Shown one piece after another: positions 1 through 12,200 of a DNA stretch of 36,031 bases (positions within the stretch are counted from its first letter, which is position 1; the number at the start of each line of letters is the position of its first letter). The stretch is taken from contig CAJNOQ010001097.1 of NCBI GenBank assembly GCA_905250885.1, positions 1 through 36,031 on the forward strand, read 5' to 3'. The notes beneath the pieces are model-generated. The model did no database searches and had not been told where the DNA came from. It worked only from the letters and a program-made list of their open reading frames with translations. A program made the position numbers and the translations under genes. Source of the stretch: Didymodactylos carnosus (Eukaryota; Rotifera; Eurotatoria; Philodinida; Philodinidae).

Positions 1-574
1 GAAATTTAAAATAAAGTTTACACTATATCGGACAAAAAACTTTCGTTACACTCCCCCAATGTCCGGCACCTACTCAGGTCTCTGATTACAGTGTAGAGAC
101 TTCATTGTTGCGTCATACGAACAAACTTGGAATCCGCTTTCATTTGATCATAAATAAAGTTATGTTTTGTTAGATTTTGAGCTCGTCCAACACGCTATAA
201 AACGAGTGATATCTGCTAATGCAGATAAGATCCTTCAGTCAGAAATTCTTTCCGAATGTCCGAGGAGAAAATGCCATTTGCGAATAGAAATATGCAACTT
301 TGTATGCTCTTTCCAGCTAGCAGTATGAGAACGCTTGATAGTATTAGATAAGACCGGATTTCGCTGTTCTGGCGCCCCTAAAAACGTTTCAATTCAGAAC
401 TTATGACCGAGAAAGAACCGTGTTCGAAATAATTTCCATAATTTTCCATAGGGCAACAAGGGGTCTTACATACCTGTAGTAGTGCTCTCGATTGCATATA
501 GGCAAACCTTCCCGGCTTTTAGCTCATGTAATACTGGACGGACCTTGCAGAAATACCCTTTGCTAGTTACATGA
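1..574. other. Non-coding stretch, nothing recognised
   Basis: No open frame with a recognisable product, no RNA gene and no clear repeat was seen. The stretch ends where the inverted-repeat element begins at 575. Confidence 0.5.
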
Positions 575-1335
575 CCCTAGTCGAGACTCCCGGCTAAACT
601 CCAACGGGAGTCCCAAGTTTATGAAAAACTCCAGCAGGAATCGTAAGGAGTCTTGATGACTCTCGCAGGAACTTTCTAAAGTGAAAAGTCCAACATGCAG
701 TCATGAGGAGTCCCCAAAAAATTCTTGCAGGAGTCCTGTCGAGAGTCCTGCTGGAGAAAGTCATGCATGGACTCCTACAGAACTCCTCAGAGAGCAGAAT
801 GTTTCTCTTATGACTCCCTCGACTAGAAATGTGTAGTCCCCGGGAGTCATCCTCACACTCCCCAACCTGTGCAATTCCCTTGAAGTCCTTGCCAACTCCC
901 CATTCACCGTTTGTTTTGTAGATAGGCAATATATAAATATAATGTAGTTCTATGATAAAATTTTAAAAATTTTCTTCTAGTAAGTCAACATTAATGTGTC
1001 AACCTTCGATGGGTGATATGTGCTCCAGCGGTACCAGTGATAGTATCTAGCACTTAATTACTAATTAGTTACATGAAATTAAGAAGATGGATCAATAGAC
1101 CCACAGGGAGTCCCCAGGGACTCTCTTGAAAATCCCCGAGAACTCCCCATGGACTTCGTTAAAAATCCCATAGAACTCCTGTGGGAGTCTTGAGGAATCC
1201 CTCTTGAATCCCTTAAAAATCCTCCATGACTCCACAGAGGATCCTGCTGGGGCCCGTGACAGGACTCCTGCTGACTCCTGTAGGACTTTTTTTCCAGGAC
1301 TCCTGCGGGAGATTAATCAGGAGTCTCGACTAGGG
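575..1335. mobile_element. Non-autonomous inverted-repeat element (MITE-like) with GGAGTC-rich arms
   Basis: The left end CCCTAGTCGAGACTCC (575-590) is the perfect reverse complement of the right end GGAGTCTCGACTAGGG (1320-1335). Inside, both flanks (about 590-905 and 1095-1320) are packed with degenerate copies of GGAGTC/GACTCC, often as aggagtcctg or gcaggagtcc. The middle (about 910-1090) is ordinary AT-rich DNA. There is no transposase frame, so any movement would depend on an enzyme encoded elsewhere. I saw no convincing target duplication; both left-type ends in this window are preceded by GA. A second copy of the same end lies at 30401-30415. The transposon superfamily is not known to me. 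Confidence 0.8.
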
Positions 1336-2439
1336 GAAGCATTTCTTCTAATAATTGATTCAGAGTTGAAAAATCTAACCACAATCTTGTCTGAAAGTTC
1401 GGAAATTGTTTTTTTCAGAAAACTCAGTCCCGATGCCATGGCTAGCTTCAAACTTGAATGAACTGATCAATGTGTTCATATATTATTATATTCATATTTT
1501 TAATATTTTCTGAATGAGAAAATACGTTTTAAAGTCTGATCCAATCCAGATAAAACTATCGATATAGCTGATTCAACTTTTGAGACCGAACCGACTGTTG
1601 ACTGTGTGGCTTTATACTGTTCGAGAGAGCAAAGGTGGCGCTACTTGACATCCGAGTATCTTTTTCTTAGTATACGTGAAATCTTCCCGTGTTTTTTATC
1701 TAATAACTAACACTTTACCTGGTCCGATCTTTATTTTTTTTATTTACGAAATGTTTTTGCATATTGAACGATTCAACCATTAACTGCAAACAAACCATAG
1801 CAAGTGGTAATAGCGGCTAGTAGAATGATTCTAATTTGCTTGTTTTAAGAATTTACTGATGTTGTTACTTTCTTTGTTAGGTTTGTCGACTCCAAAAGTT
1901 GTTGCGATTCCATTGCGTTGTCCTTCGTAATAATACGAACAACATTTCTGCTTGTGTTAGCTGCTTTCTTATTAATTATTTTATTATAGCTCGAAAAATC
2001 ATGAAACAGATAGAGGTTTCGAATGGTGAAATATCTCTTTTGTATCTTTTTTGACTTGAAGCAAATTCTCTTGTTTTCCAAATGCATGCGTATTGATGAT
2101 GTTGAAACTGAGTTTCCTTCATATGCAACGGACGCATTGTCTACGCTATCCGTGGCATTGCAAGGCGCAGAATAAAAGCATGGTAGCGAGCGACTCTTCC
2201 TCACGTCGAATCCATTTCATTAGAGCTTCTTTTGCTGTTTTATTTCGAAATTCTTGCACGACGAATATTGGTACCAGGAAATCTTATGGAACAATTTAAG
2301 ATTAAACCGTAGAATGCTTGATTCCACTGTTTCTGCGTGAGTCTGTTACAACAATGAAGCTCTTGAAGCAACATACTAACTTAGGTAACATATTATCACC
2401 TGATTTTTTTACTCAAAGATTACTGTCCAATTTGTTATT
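1336..2439. other. Non-coding stretch upstream of the kinase
   Basis: About 1.1 kb with only short, composition-driven open frames on both strands (for example 1845-2204 minus and 2093-2299 plus). None shows a known motif or plausible splice partners. It probably holds the promoter and 5' untranslated region of the kinase that starts at 2440. Confidence 0.4.
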
Positions 2440-3252
2440 ATGCACAAAGTGGTTACCATTGCGGGCTCCGACACGAGTGGTGGTGCAGGCATTTTGGCCG
2501 ACGTAAAAGTATTTCAAAAACATCGTTTATATCCGATGACTATTTTGACATCAATCGTAACTCAAACGTCCAGTGAGTGGAAACATGAAGTTCATCCAGT
2601 TGATATTATAATAATCGAGAAACAAATGGATACCGTATTTGATGGTATTGGTGGTATTGATGCAATTAAAACCGGTTTATTACCTACAACAGAGACGATT
2701 GAATGTGTTGCCCGAAAATTGTCTGTATTAGTCAAAGCTAAAAAGGTGAAGTATATAGTAATTGATCCTGTGATGAAATGCAAAGGTGATGAACAGAGTG
2801 AAAATGATCTACTAAATACAAAACAAATAGTTGATGCATATATAAAATATTTATTACCATTAGCTACAGTTGTCACACCCAATTTATTTGAAGCTGGGCA
2901 ATTAGCAAAAACACAAACACCAACCACAGTCGATGATATGAAAAATGCAGCTAAAACAATATATGAGTATGGCGTTAAAAACGTGATTATCAAAGGTGGT
3001 GGCGATTCAAAAAAGTCAGTTAACTTGCTTTATGATGGAAAAAACTTTGATTTAATTGAAGGAGAATATGTTGATACAAAATGTACTCATGGAACTGGTT
3101 GTGTATTTAGCGCTTGTATAACAGCTCAGCTAGCAAATGGTAAAACAAATATTCAAGATGCTGTTAGGAGTGCGAAAGAATACGTGGCCAATGCACTGAA
3201 AAAAACATCGTTCAAAGTAAACGATCATGTTGGAACAATGACGCATGAATAA
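2440..3252 (+). CDS. pdxK: Bacterial-type pyridoxine / hydroxymethylpyrimidine kinase (PdxK/ThiD family)
   Basis: A complete, intronless 270-residue frame. The ribokinase-fold ThiD/PdxK signature GSDTSGGAGI lies at residues 9-18, next to the substrate pocket. Other family marks are KTGLL (77-81), IDPVM (108-112), TPNLFEA (146-152), a Gly-rich IIKGGG (183-188) and THGTGC (216-221). In this family the last Cys (here 221) replaces the catalytic Asp of other ribokinase-like enzymes. Members phosphorylate pyridoxine or pyridoxal and/or hydroxymethylpyrimidine (phosphate) with ATP, feeding the B6 and thiamine pathways in the cytosol. Length and motif details look most like the PdxK of Bacillota. 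Animal pyridoxal kinase is a different branch, so this is probably an acquired gene. Its AT-rich third positions match its neighbours, and a eukaryotic poly(A) signal follows at 3316. The ATG at 2440 is used because homologues start at MHKxxTIAGSD. Substrate preference cannot be read from sequence. Confidence 0.88.
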   Translation: MHKVVTIAGSDTSGGAGILADVKVFQKHRLYPMTILTSIVTQTSSEWKHEVHPVDIIIIEKQMDTVFDGIGGIDAIKTGLLPTTETIECVARKLSVLVKAKKVKYIVIDPVMKCKGDEQSENDLLNTKQIVDAYIKYLLPLATVVTPNLFEAGQLAKTQTPTTVDDMKNAAKTIYEYGVKNVIIKGGGDSKKSVNLLYDGKNFDLIEGEYVDTKCTHGTGCVFSACITAQLANGKTNIQDAVRSAKEYVANALKKTSFKVNDHVGTMTHE

Positions 3253-3315
3253 AAGCGATTAAGAAAGTTAATCACCACATATCCGAATTTCATTAAAGTT
3301 TTTTCTTCTGTATTT

Positions 3316-3321
3316 AATAAA
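3316..3321 (+). promoter_or_regulatory. Poly(A) signal AATAAA of the kinase gene
   Basis: AATAAA lies 64 bases after the kinase stop codon and before a T-rich stretch. It shows that the bacterial-type gene sits in a eukaryotic transcription unit. Confidence 0.55.
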
Positions 3322-3847
3322 GGCTTTCTCTGATATTCGCTTTTCCGAAACTTTTGATTGTATTGCTTTCTTGCAGCAGTTAATTTCCAGTCATTTTTTC
3401 TTTTATTTTATTGCAATATTTTCATACGATGGTTTTAAACCTTTCACTTTATTGCATCATTCGTTGTCTCGTATGATAAAAATATTTAATCACTAGTCTT
3501 TTACTTGAAAGTTTGATTTATTCTAAGTGACAATTCGTGTCGAACACTTATCTGGATACTCTACTATTTTGAATGGGACAATGAAATCTTTGTGCATATC
3601 AAAGGACTATCTTTTATTGATTCTGATTTTATTGATCTGATTTGCTAGTAAAATGCTCGACTGCTATTAGGTTTTTAAACAGTCAATTAATTTAAGCTTA
3701 CATTAGTGCGAATTTTGTTCAGACGAGAAAACTATTGTTGGATAGAGAAACGTGTAGGAAACACTTTAACGAAATTGAATGTTTGCTTATGTCCTGTCTA
3801 ATTTTTTATGAAATCCTTTAGATTCTCGACGTAGTTAAATAAAAATA
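3322..3847. other. Intergenic region between the kinase and CCT8
   Basis: AT-rich spacer with no coding potential seen. It should contain the CCT8 promoter and 5' untranslated region. I could not place a TATA box or initiator with confidence. Confidence 0.4.
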
Positions 3848-5665
3848 ATGGCTATGCATGTTCCCAAAGCGCCAGGCTTTGCCTCGATGATGAAAGAAGG
3901 AGCAAGATATTCGCAAGGTAAATGTCTTTGCGACACTTTTCTATCTCTCAGTTAAACGATAGAGAATCTATTTTTGTCGTTCAGGTCTCGATGGAGCCGT
4001 TTATCGTAATATAAATGCTTGTAAAGAATTATGTGAAACAACGTCGAGTAGTTTTGGTCCCAATGGTTTAAATAAAATGGTTATTAATCACATTGAAAAA
4101 TTATTTGTTACAAACGATGCTGCATCTATTTTGCGTGAAATTGATGTTGTTCATCCGGCCGCTAAAATTCTCACGTTAGCGAGTGAAATGCAAGAAAAAG
4201 AAGTGGGTGATGGTACAAATTATGTCATTTTGTTCGGTAGTAAATTGCTAGAAAACGCTGAAAATTTATTACGTATGGGTTTATCACAAAGTGAAATTAT
4301 TGATGGTTATTTGTTAGCACTGGAAAAAACATTAGAAATATTACCAAAATTAGAATTAGATGTCGGTGTTAAATTAACAAAAGATAATCTGAATGAACAT
4401 TCTCAATTAATAACAAAAGTCTTACAAACCTCGATTGGTAGTAAATTATTTGGCTATCATGAATTTTTAGGTGATTTAGTAGCACAGGCTTGTTTAACTG
4501 TATCCAGAGCATTCGATGACGGTGTGCATAGTTTTAACGTTGATAATGTGCGCATATGTAAAATATTGGGTGGTGGTTTGTTACAATCAACAATGGTATC
4601 CGGTATGGTTCTCAAACGTGAAGTCGATAGTGAAATAACAAAAGTACAACAGGCGAAAATAGCTGTTTTTAGTTGTCCGATTGATATACAAGTAACAGAA
4701 ACAAAAGGTACCGTGTTACTGAAATCAGCTGATGAATTATTGTCATTTTCAAAAGACGAAGAAACCGGAATTGAATCAACAATAAAGGCGATACATGACT
4801 GCGGTATTAATGTTATTGTTAGTAGTGGTAAAATAGGTCAGTATTTTTTTACATCATCATTCTCTTGTTCTAATTTGTTTACTTTATGTTAGGTGAAATG
4901 GCGCTACATTTCTTAAATAAATATGAAATAATGGCCGTCCGTTTAATGTCAAAATTTGATTTACGTCGTGTCGCTAAAACAATTGGTGCTGTAGTTTTAC
5001 CTAAATTACGTCCTGCAACTCACGAAGAAATGGGCTATTGTGATAGTATCTACCTAGATGAAATCGGTGATACATCAGTAATTGTATTCAAACATAAAAA
5101 GTCATCGATATCAACAATTATACTTCGTGGTTCAACCGAACAAGTTCTTGATGACTGTGAACGTGCTTTAGATGATGCCATCAATAATTTCAAAGCATTA
5201 ACAAAAGAACAAATATTGTTACCGGGTGGTGGTGCAACAGAAATTGAATTAGCACAACAATTGACAGCATATGCACAAAAATGTCCAGGTATTGAACAGT
5301 ATGCTATTAAACGTTTTGCTGAAACATTCGAATGTATACCAAAAATATTAGCAGAAAATTCTGGATGTAAAAGTACTGAAATATTAGCGAAATTATATGT
5401 TGGACATCAAGATAATCATAATCTTGGATTTTTAATCGCACGTAATCAATCAACGAAAAGAGAAGAACAAACAACAGACATCATCTGTGATGCATCTGAT
5501 ATGAAATTGAATGAATTATATGATTTGTATATTACAAAAAAATGGGCAGTAATGTATGGGACAAAAGCAGCATGTACCGTTTTAAGCGTCGATGAAATTA
5601 TTTGTGCTAAACCAGCAGGTGGTCCGAAGCCAAAAGAGAATAAAGGATGGGATAATGATGATTAA
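3848..5665 (+). CDS. CCT8: T-complex protein 1 subunit theta (CCT8), three exons
   Basis: Exons 3848-3917, 3985-4836 and 4893-5665 join to 1695 bases, a 564-residue protein (human about 548). Both introns (67 and 56 bases) are GT-AG, and each splits a Gly codon in phase 1. The protein is the theta subunit of the cytosolic TRiC/CCT chaperonin, which folds actin, tubulin and other proteins in an ATP-driven double ring. It begins with the theta-type MAMHVPKAPGFASMMKEG and carries the nucleotide-site motifs GPNG (47-50), VTNDAA (64-69) and VGDGTN (96-101). LRGST (385-389) and PGGGATEIE (418-426) follow, and it ends in the theta-typical AKPAGGPKP plus an acidic tail. All parts of the group II chaperonin fold are present and nothing looks broken. 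Confidence 0.97.
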
Positions 5666-5685
5666 CCAGAATACATATAAGAACA

Positions 5686-5691
5686 AATAAA
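5686..5691 (+). promoter_or_regulatory. Poly(A) signal AATAAA of CCT8
   Basis: AATAAA begins 21 bases after the CCT8 stop codon, which predicts a very short 3' untranslated region. Confidence 0.55.
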
Positions 5692-6305
5692 TCAACAAAA
5701 CAGTTACGTTTCACTTTTTAGGCGCATTTTTGTGTTTTTTTTGTTTTTAGTAAGAAAAGTTCTAATATTCGTCATGGATAAAATGTCCTCTTATCGATTA
5801 ATGTCAATTAAAGAACGCCTTGTATCTGTGGAAGATATTTCTTTACTACTGGTATTTTCTTGCGTTTTTCTACCATAACACAAAATTTGAACATAGAATA
5901 TGTATTATTTTGCCATTTAAAATGGTAGTTCAGCGTCCAAATAAGACGTTTCGAAGACATTAGTCCGAAAAGAAGTCATTCATCTAAGTATCGAGTATTA
6001 ACTTTTTTTCTTCTGATTGCGTGTAGGCAAATTAAAAGAATGACTTACGTTTTTTTTGCTGTGTTTAATGTTTTTTTTATATGTGTGAATTGAACTGTAT
6101 GTGTTTCTGCTAAAAAGCTTCTTTGTCCTTCACCGAACGTTTGTTACTATTATTTTTTTTAAACCGTTTACATAAAAATCCAAAATAACTTTACTACATT
6201 TATTTAATAACAGTGATCCTATTTGTTGTATGATTAACATTCCTTATTTCACATCGTTACTGATAGTGAATCTTTATTTATATTCTAGAGAAAAATAGCC
6301 AGAAG
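5692..6305. other. Intergenic region between CCT8 and UBR7
   Basis: About 0.6 kb of AT-rich spacer with several T runs. No gene, RNA or repeat was recognised. It probably includes the UBR7 promoter. Confidence 0.4.
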
Positions 6306-7961
6306 ATGTCAACAGACGATAATGATGTTGAACAATCGATGAATGATGACTGTGTGACATGTGATGATTTACTAGATGCCATTGATAATGAAGAGCAAGA
6401 GTTAGATCAAGCAAGAGCGCTCTATGGCTCATGTGACGTTGACTCGTGTACTTATGCACAGGTGACTTTGACACAAGAACTAAATTGATTTGAACTATGG
6501 TCTATTTTCGTTTAGGGTTATGTTAAACGGCAAGCTCTGTTTGTTTGTATGACTTGTTATCGTAATAATTCTCAACAACAATTGGCCGGAATATGCGCAG
6601 CATGTGCTTATCATTGTCACAGCGACCACGAAATCAATGAACTATATACACGACGGTAGATTATAGATGTCATCTGTACCTTCTGCTTCCCACGTCATTG
6701 ATTTTGACTCTTCTTTAGAAATTTTCGCTGTGATTGTGGTAATTCTAAATTTAATAATAATCAACCGTGTAAACTGAATCCGGTAAGACCACCAAAAATA
6801 AATCTTTTCAATTTATGCTGATTTTTGTTCATGTTTAAGAATAAAGAGGCTGAAAATACGTTGAATAAATATGATGATAATTTTCGTGGTCTTTATTGTA
6901 CGTGTAAAAAACCCTATCCTGATGCTGGAGTAAGAGAAACAATGCCAGACGAATTATGAAAATACTAATAATTGTACGTTTTATTTCTAGATTCAAGATG
7001 AAATGTTACAATGTATGATTTGTGAAGACTGGTTACACTCTGGGGTAAAGCTTTGATTTTTTCTGAATTAGAAAAATTTTCATAAATGATTTTTGTTTTA
7101 GCATTTAGGAATACCGTTGCCAATGCAAGAGATTGATGTTGATCAATTAGATTTTGTCTGTCAATCGTGCGTCACAAAACATCCATTTCTTTCCTATTAT
7201 AATGGTGAGAAATATCGATCAAAGTAATATCTTAATCGCTTTATTTTGATTTTTTTTAGAGTCAGATAGTGCTAGTAACATAGTAACAGCATCAAATACA
7301 GCAAGTAACACAGGTACACTCTTTCAAGTTTTGTTTTTCGAAAACAATTTGATATTTTTTCGTTTTTCATGTAGCGATTGAAAATGGTGATAATTATTGT
7401 TTGTTAGAACAAGCGAAAAAACAAGAACCAACCGATCATACACTTAATGCAATATTCTTTCATGATGGATGGCGCAAACGTCTTTGTCGTTGTAGTCAAT
7501 GTTCGGTATGTTTTCTTTTCGCTTTAACTTTGAATAAAAATTTTTTTTGTTTTAGAAAATGTATGACGATTGTAATTTGACTCCTGTATTCGATGAAGAA
7601 GATGCAATTCAAGAATATGAACGTCAAGCATTTGAAAAAAGCGAAAATTTAGATCCAGACAAATTATTGGCTAATTCTTTACAGAAACTAGATCACGTAA
7701 CAAAAATGGAAGTTCTCTACGGTAAGATATGATTCCTTAGACAAGAACTTGGAAATACATAAGTTGAGTTTTGTTGCTAAAATAAACAAAATCGAATCTA
7801 TTCTAGGCATTAATGAGTTCAAGGAGTCACTTGGACAATTTTTACGAAATAAAGCAGATGGCTTGGTTACAGCTGCTGATATTCACACATTCTTTGGTGA
7901 TCTTCAACAGAAACGTAAGGATCGCAATATAGCTCTACCAAATAAAAATTGTAAATATTAA
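6306..7961 (+). CDS. UBR7: Putative E3 ubiquitin-protein ligase UBR7, ten exons
   Basis: Exons 6306-6461, 6516-6655, 6719-6782, 6840-6929, 6991-7044, 7102-7204, 7260-7313, 7375-7505, 7556-7721 and 7807-7961 join to 1113 bases, 370 residues (human 425). All nine introns are GT-AG, 50-85 bases long, and the phases agree. A UBR-type zinc finger (about residues 43-116) includes VKRQALFVC, ICAAC and NFRCDCGNSKF. A PHD finger follows (about 138-195) with LYCTCKKPYPD, MLQCMICEDWLH, HLGIP and FVCQSC. The conserved C-terminal part has LCRCSQC and MYDD and ends in a helical region. UBR7 is linked to ubiquitination and histone chemistry in the nucleus. The linker between the PHD finger and the C-terminal domain is much shorter than in vertebrates, which explains the smaller size. 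Confidence 0.95.
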
Positions 7962-9213
7962 TCTAGTCATTTTTGTGTGTGAATCAGTAAATGTATTATA
8001 CTTTTTCTGATATTGCAAATAAGAGGTTTTATTCTCAATTAGTGATGACTTGCTGAGAATGATGTAGTGTCTAAAATTGTACTTTTTGCCTAGCAAGACA
8101 ACATGTCAGTTAGTGTTGTATATATGTAGCAAAAGATTTTGGCTAAAGTTCTATGTTTATTTTTACTCATATCATTTTGCTAGATAAATAATTACTTCTA
8201 TTTTTTTCTGTATGTTCTCGTTGTTTTTATGTCAGATGAGTTCTACAGAATTGTCTATTTTGTTCTTTTTCATTTGTAAATAAAGGAACTATTATGTAAC
8301 TTGGCCTATTTGAAACTTAATTTTTAATACTTTGTTAGTGACAGATCGTCAACCGTGATATAATAACGCTACTATCTGGTTTATTTTGTAGGAGACAAAA
8401 GAAAGTGAAACAAAAGTCAGTTTAAGAGCTACATTTGACGAAAATTGAAAAGAACTTGCCCACTCTCCATTCATATAAATGTACTGACCTGCAATTACTC
8501 ACAATTTAACACAGTTCAATCCAACTGTAGTCGTGTCTTCAACTTTCATTTATTGAAAAGAAAACGCTTCTACACTTTCGTTTATAAATCTCAAACTCAG
8601 TGTATTTTACCATACATTTAGAAAAGAAACAAAATCCGCGAGATTTAACTGAACGAAAAAAAAAGAAAATAAAAAACCAGAAAGAAAAAAGTCTCAAGAA
8701 CATATACTATTGCAACAAATATCATTCAAAGAGCTGTTCATAAACAAAGGGTCTAATTAAAGTTAATTGACAAACCAAAATACATTTAATCAATCAGTGT
8801 CATAAAACTGACATATGTAAAAAAGATAATAAATAGAATCCATTGAGATCATCTGTAGTAAACGAGACTCATAAATTTCATTCTTCTTTTTCTTTAAAAA
8901 TGAGAAAGTGATGATTACATACAAACAAGGATAGATGTACAAAAGATATAAATACACACATTCTCTTGTAAAAATTGGTGAGCATTTGCTATACGTACAA
9001 AGAAAGGCATTACCTTTGTTTGTGGAATAAAAAAAAAAGAAAAAAATAGTTTCGAGTTGACGACAGAAGAGTTAATCTGACTTGATGCACGGTTTATAGA
9101 AAGGAGATACATAAATAAGACAGAGTACGTGGAAAAAACGAGTATATGTAGACATGAGTTTAACATAATAGGTCATTCTTTACTCATTTCATCATTCTCG
9201 AACACAAACAAAA
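7962..9213. other. Convergent intergenic region between UBR7 and the zinc-finger gene
   Basis: About 1.25 kb between two genes that point toward each other, so it mostly holds their 3' untranslated regions. It is AT-rich with A runs near 8650-8690 and 9030-9050. No coding frame with a known motif was seen. Confidence 0.45.
8279..8284 (+). promoter_or_regulatory. Candidate poly(A) signal AATAAA of UBR7
   Basis: The hexamer lies about 320 bases after the UBR7 stop, before a T-rich stretch. Its use by UBR7 is an inference from position. Confidence 0.4.
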
Positions 9214-12200
9214 TCAACTGAACATGATTGTTTGATTTACTGAATTATCAGTACCATCATTACTAGCATCAGAATGGATGACTTCATATTGCACTTTATC
9301 TGGTATCTGAAGAAAATCTAAAATTAACAACATCTAAAGTCACTTCACACCAACATGGATGATGAGCACAATTACGAGATAAAACTAACTACTCAAGATC
9401 AGAGTAAAATAATTCAACTCGATAATTGAGAATACATCGCTCAACATCTTCACATTCTTAACACAGACATACTTTTCTCTTCTTTTTCATCAGCGACACT
9501 TTCTCTATAATTTTTATCTTGTTGTTGTTGATTATCATTATCATCCATTTCACTATTTTCATCACTACCATCTTGAGGCTGTTCTTCACTATCGTCGGAT
9601 GATTGGGCATCAGTACCAAATGTTGTAAGAATGTCTCTAATTGCATCATAACCACAAAATAAATCAGTTTTTATTGATGACGAGTCATCATTAAAATGGA
9701 TATTCTAAAAAAATGGTATACACATTAGATCGAACATTAAAACGGTTCGTTATATTTTTCTACCTGAATATGTTCGACAACATCTGATGGTACGATTGAT
9801 GAATAGTTAGTGCAGAATGGACATTTTCGTTTTTGTCGTTTTTCTATCGTATTTTTGATAATTTCTGATATCGCTGAAAATAGAAAACAATACATGCCAT
9901 TTCTCAATATCAATAATCGACTATTACCTATTCGTTTCAATTTAGCAGAAGGAAAATACGGATGTTGGAATGATTTTTCCTAAAAATTATGAACAAGATA
10001 AGAAGTCAGAAGCTGATAATAATGCTATTTTCTTACTGTCGGAGTCGATAATTTTCCGGATGATTTCAAATGAAATAACTGATTATATTCATTTTTTGTT
10101 GTTGCCAAATGTAACAGTTCATGCTGACGACAATACAGTTGCGATGGCGATGAAAAAGTACAATATTGACATTGAAATGTAGAATTATTTGCATGAAATT
10201 GTTGATGTTGAGTGAATTCTAAGAGCGACATTGAAATATATGGACAATTTAAACAATTGTACAATTTTTCATTTGACGATAGTTCTTGTTGTTGCTGCGA
10301 TTTTTCTTCTTTATCGATAATTGTTGTCTGAGTTATTTGAAATTCAGCATCTTTTGCTAACTAAAAATAAATAGAATAATTATTAGCACATGTAATATGT
10401 CTAGGCACACATCACGTATATTACTTACTTTAAATGGTTTAATTCTTGCTACTGATGTTAAACTATGTTTTTTAATGATATGTAATAAAATGATGGATCG
10501 TGAATGCGAATTATAACCACAATGTGAACAATAGTAACCATGACTATGTTTTACTGACTGATGTAATTTAATATGCTGTTTAGCATAAAAATGACTTAGT
10601 GTACGATATAAACATTTTGTGCATTTAAAAATTGTTATATTTAACTTTTGCCGTTTTACATTTGTCAAATTATTATTTTTGTTTAGCAATGAGCGTTCCG
10701 ATTTTTCATTAAAAATTGACTAAATATATAAAAATAAAGGGTTAAGGCACACTTTGCATTAATTTCACGTACTATTGCCAGGTTAGACAGTATAACTTAC
10801 TTGTTGATTAATTCTTGATGTCACATTTGTTAGTTCTGTGCATGTATGTTTTTCTAATTCAAGAATTTTTGATGAATTATAACCACATTCATTACATGTG
10901 AACAAACGTTTATGTCTTAATGGTACAAATTGTTGTTGCTGTTTAATTGATACACTTCTGTTTGCTGATCTCCCTACTGTTCCACTATTAACGACATTTT
11001 TTGCCACAATTGATGGTCTTTGTCGAAAGGATTTTGATTGTGCCATTGTTGCTTGCATTGTTGTTAATGTCATTTGTGATGGTGGTAATGGTGGATAATC
11101 TGGTGGCCGTAAACGTTCGAGTATAATTTGTTCATAACCATGTTTATCTTTTATTTGATCATAAATCATTTTTTGTAAATCATACCATTCCATGTGACGA
11201 AATTCAGTGTAACGACCCAACACTTTTTTGCTAACAACAAAACCAAATGTATTTTCATAATCTTCGAATGTTCGTTCAGCTTCTTCTGTTGACAATTCAT
11301 AGTAGCCATCATGTTCGGGTTCAATTTTATGTCGAGCTCTGAAACGAATGAAGGACTAATGATAAAAAAGCACTAGGTTTGGTCATTCTACTAAAAAATA
11401 TCGTCAGGTGCCTGAAATGCGGTGGTTGGATAAAACAAGCTGAACCAACCAAGTTGTCTTCTAGTATGTTCTCTAAAAAAACGGAGAAATAATCCTACTC
11501 AAATTTGTGGCTTTTTGGTATTCCTCATCAAACACCCTAACTAGTTGATGATAACTTGTAGATGAATTAAACATTTTCATACATGGAAACAACGCATCCT
11601 TTCTAATCAACACATGAACATTGTCGTTCTGCACATAACAGTTTCTAGCAGATATCAGCTTTAGATTAGTTTGAGTGGCAAACAGTGAGCTGTACAACTT
11701 ACCGAATATGACGCAAAGCGTCTGTCCGCCAATTTGTACGATAAAAACAATACGGACATTTAAATGGTTTAAAACCATAGGTAATACGTTGTTTAAATGC
11801 ACCCGTGGATGGTATAGCAACTTTTACATTTGATAAATGATGTCTTGACGAACCCAATAGCCGAGGTTGTTGCGCTTTCTGTTCTTGTTGTTGTAATGGA
11901 GATGGCAAATGATTAAAATAATGTGCTGGAAATGCCGGATTGTTTGTCGTATCACCGAGCGGTATCGGATCACCGTCCCGTTGATTACGACTCATTAAAC
12001 GTTTCTCGCGATTAGATACATCATCAATTATCGATATATCTACTTCTCCATCTTCTTGCTGTTGTGATATTGCTGATGACTTTTCATTCAATTTGAAATC
12101 ATCATTACCACCCAACATATATTTTTGTTCCATCCCACCATTACCATCTCCTATCGATTCGCCATCAAAATTTCTTAACACTTGCATAACTTGCATGGCT

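Noticed and set aside
594-929. A 111-codon open frame on the minus strand
   Set aside because: It lies inside the GGAGTC-rich arm of the inverted-repeat element, and its codons just reflect the repeated motif.
1845-2299. Overlapping open frames on both strands upstream of the kinase
   Set aside because: No known motif, no convincing splice partners, and both strands are open by chance in the same place.
2385-2419. Possible 35-base GT-AG intron just upstream of the kinase start
   Set aside because: It is too short for spliceosomal introns here, and joining an upstream ATG across it does not reach the kinase frame.
2592-2993. 133-codon minus-strand frame
   Set aside because: It is the antisense shadow of the kinase, whose own frame carries all the family motifs.
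9300-9306. Alternative acceptor (exon starting at 9306) for the last zinc-finger exon
   Set aside because: Given the phase of the preceding exon it leads straight into a stop codon; the acceptor giving exon 9299-9214 keeps the frame to a natural TGA.
9970-10182. Plus-strand frame across the zinc-finger locus
   Set aside because: It is antisense to exons whose minus-strand frames hold C2H2 motifs with matching splice phases.
11473-11820. 115-codon minus-strand frame
   Set aside because: It overlaps the 364-base intron and the end of the 11703-12763 exon in another frame, with no finger motif of its own.
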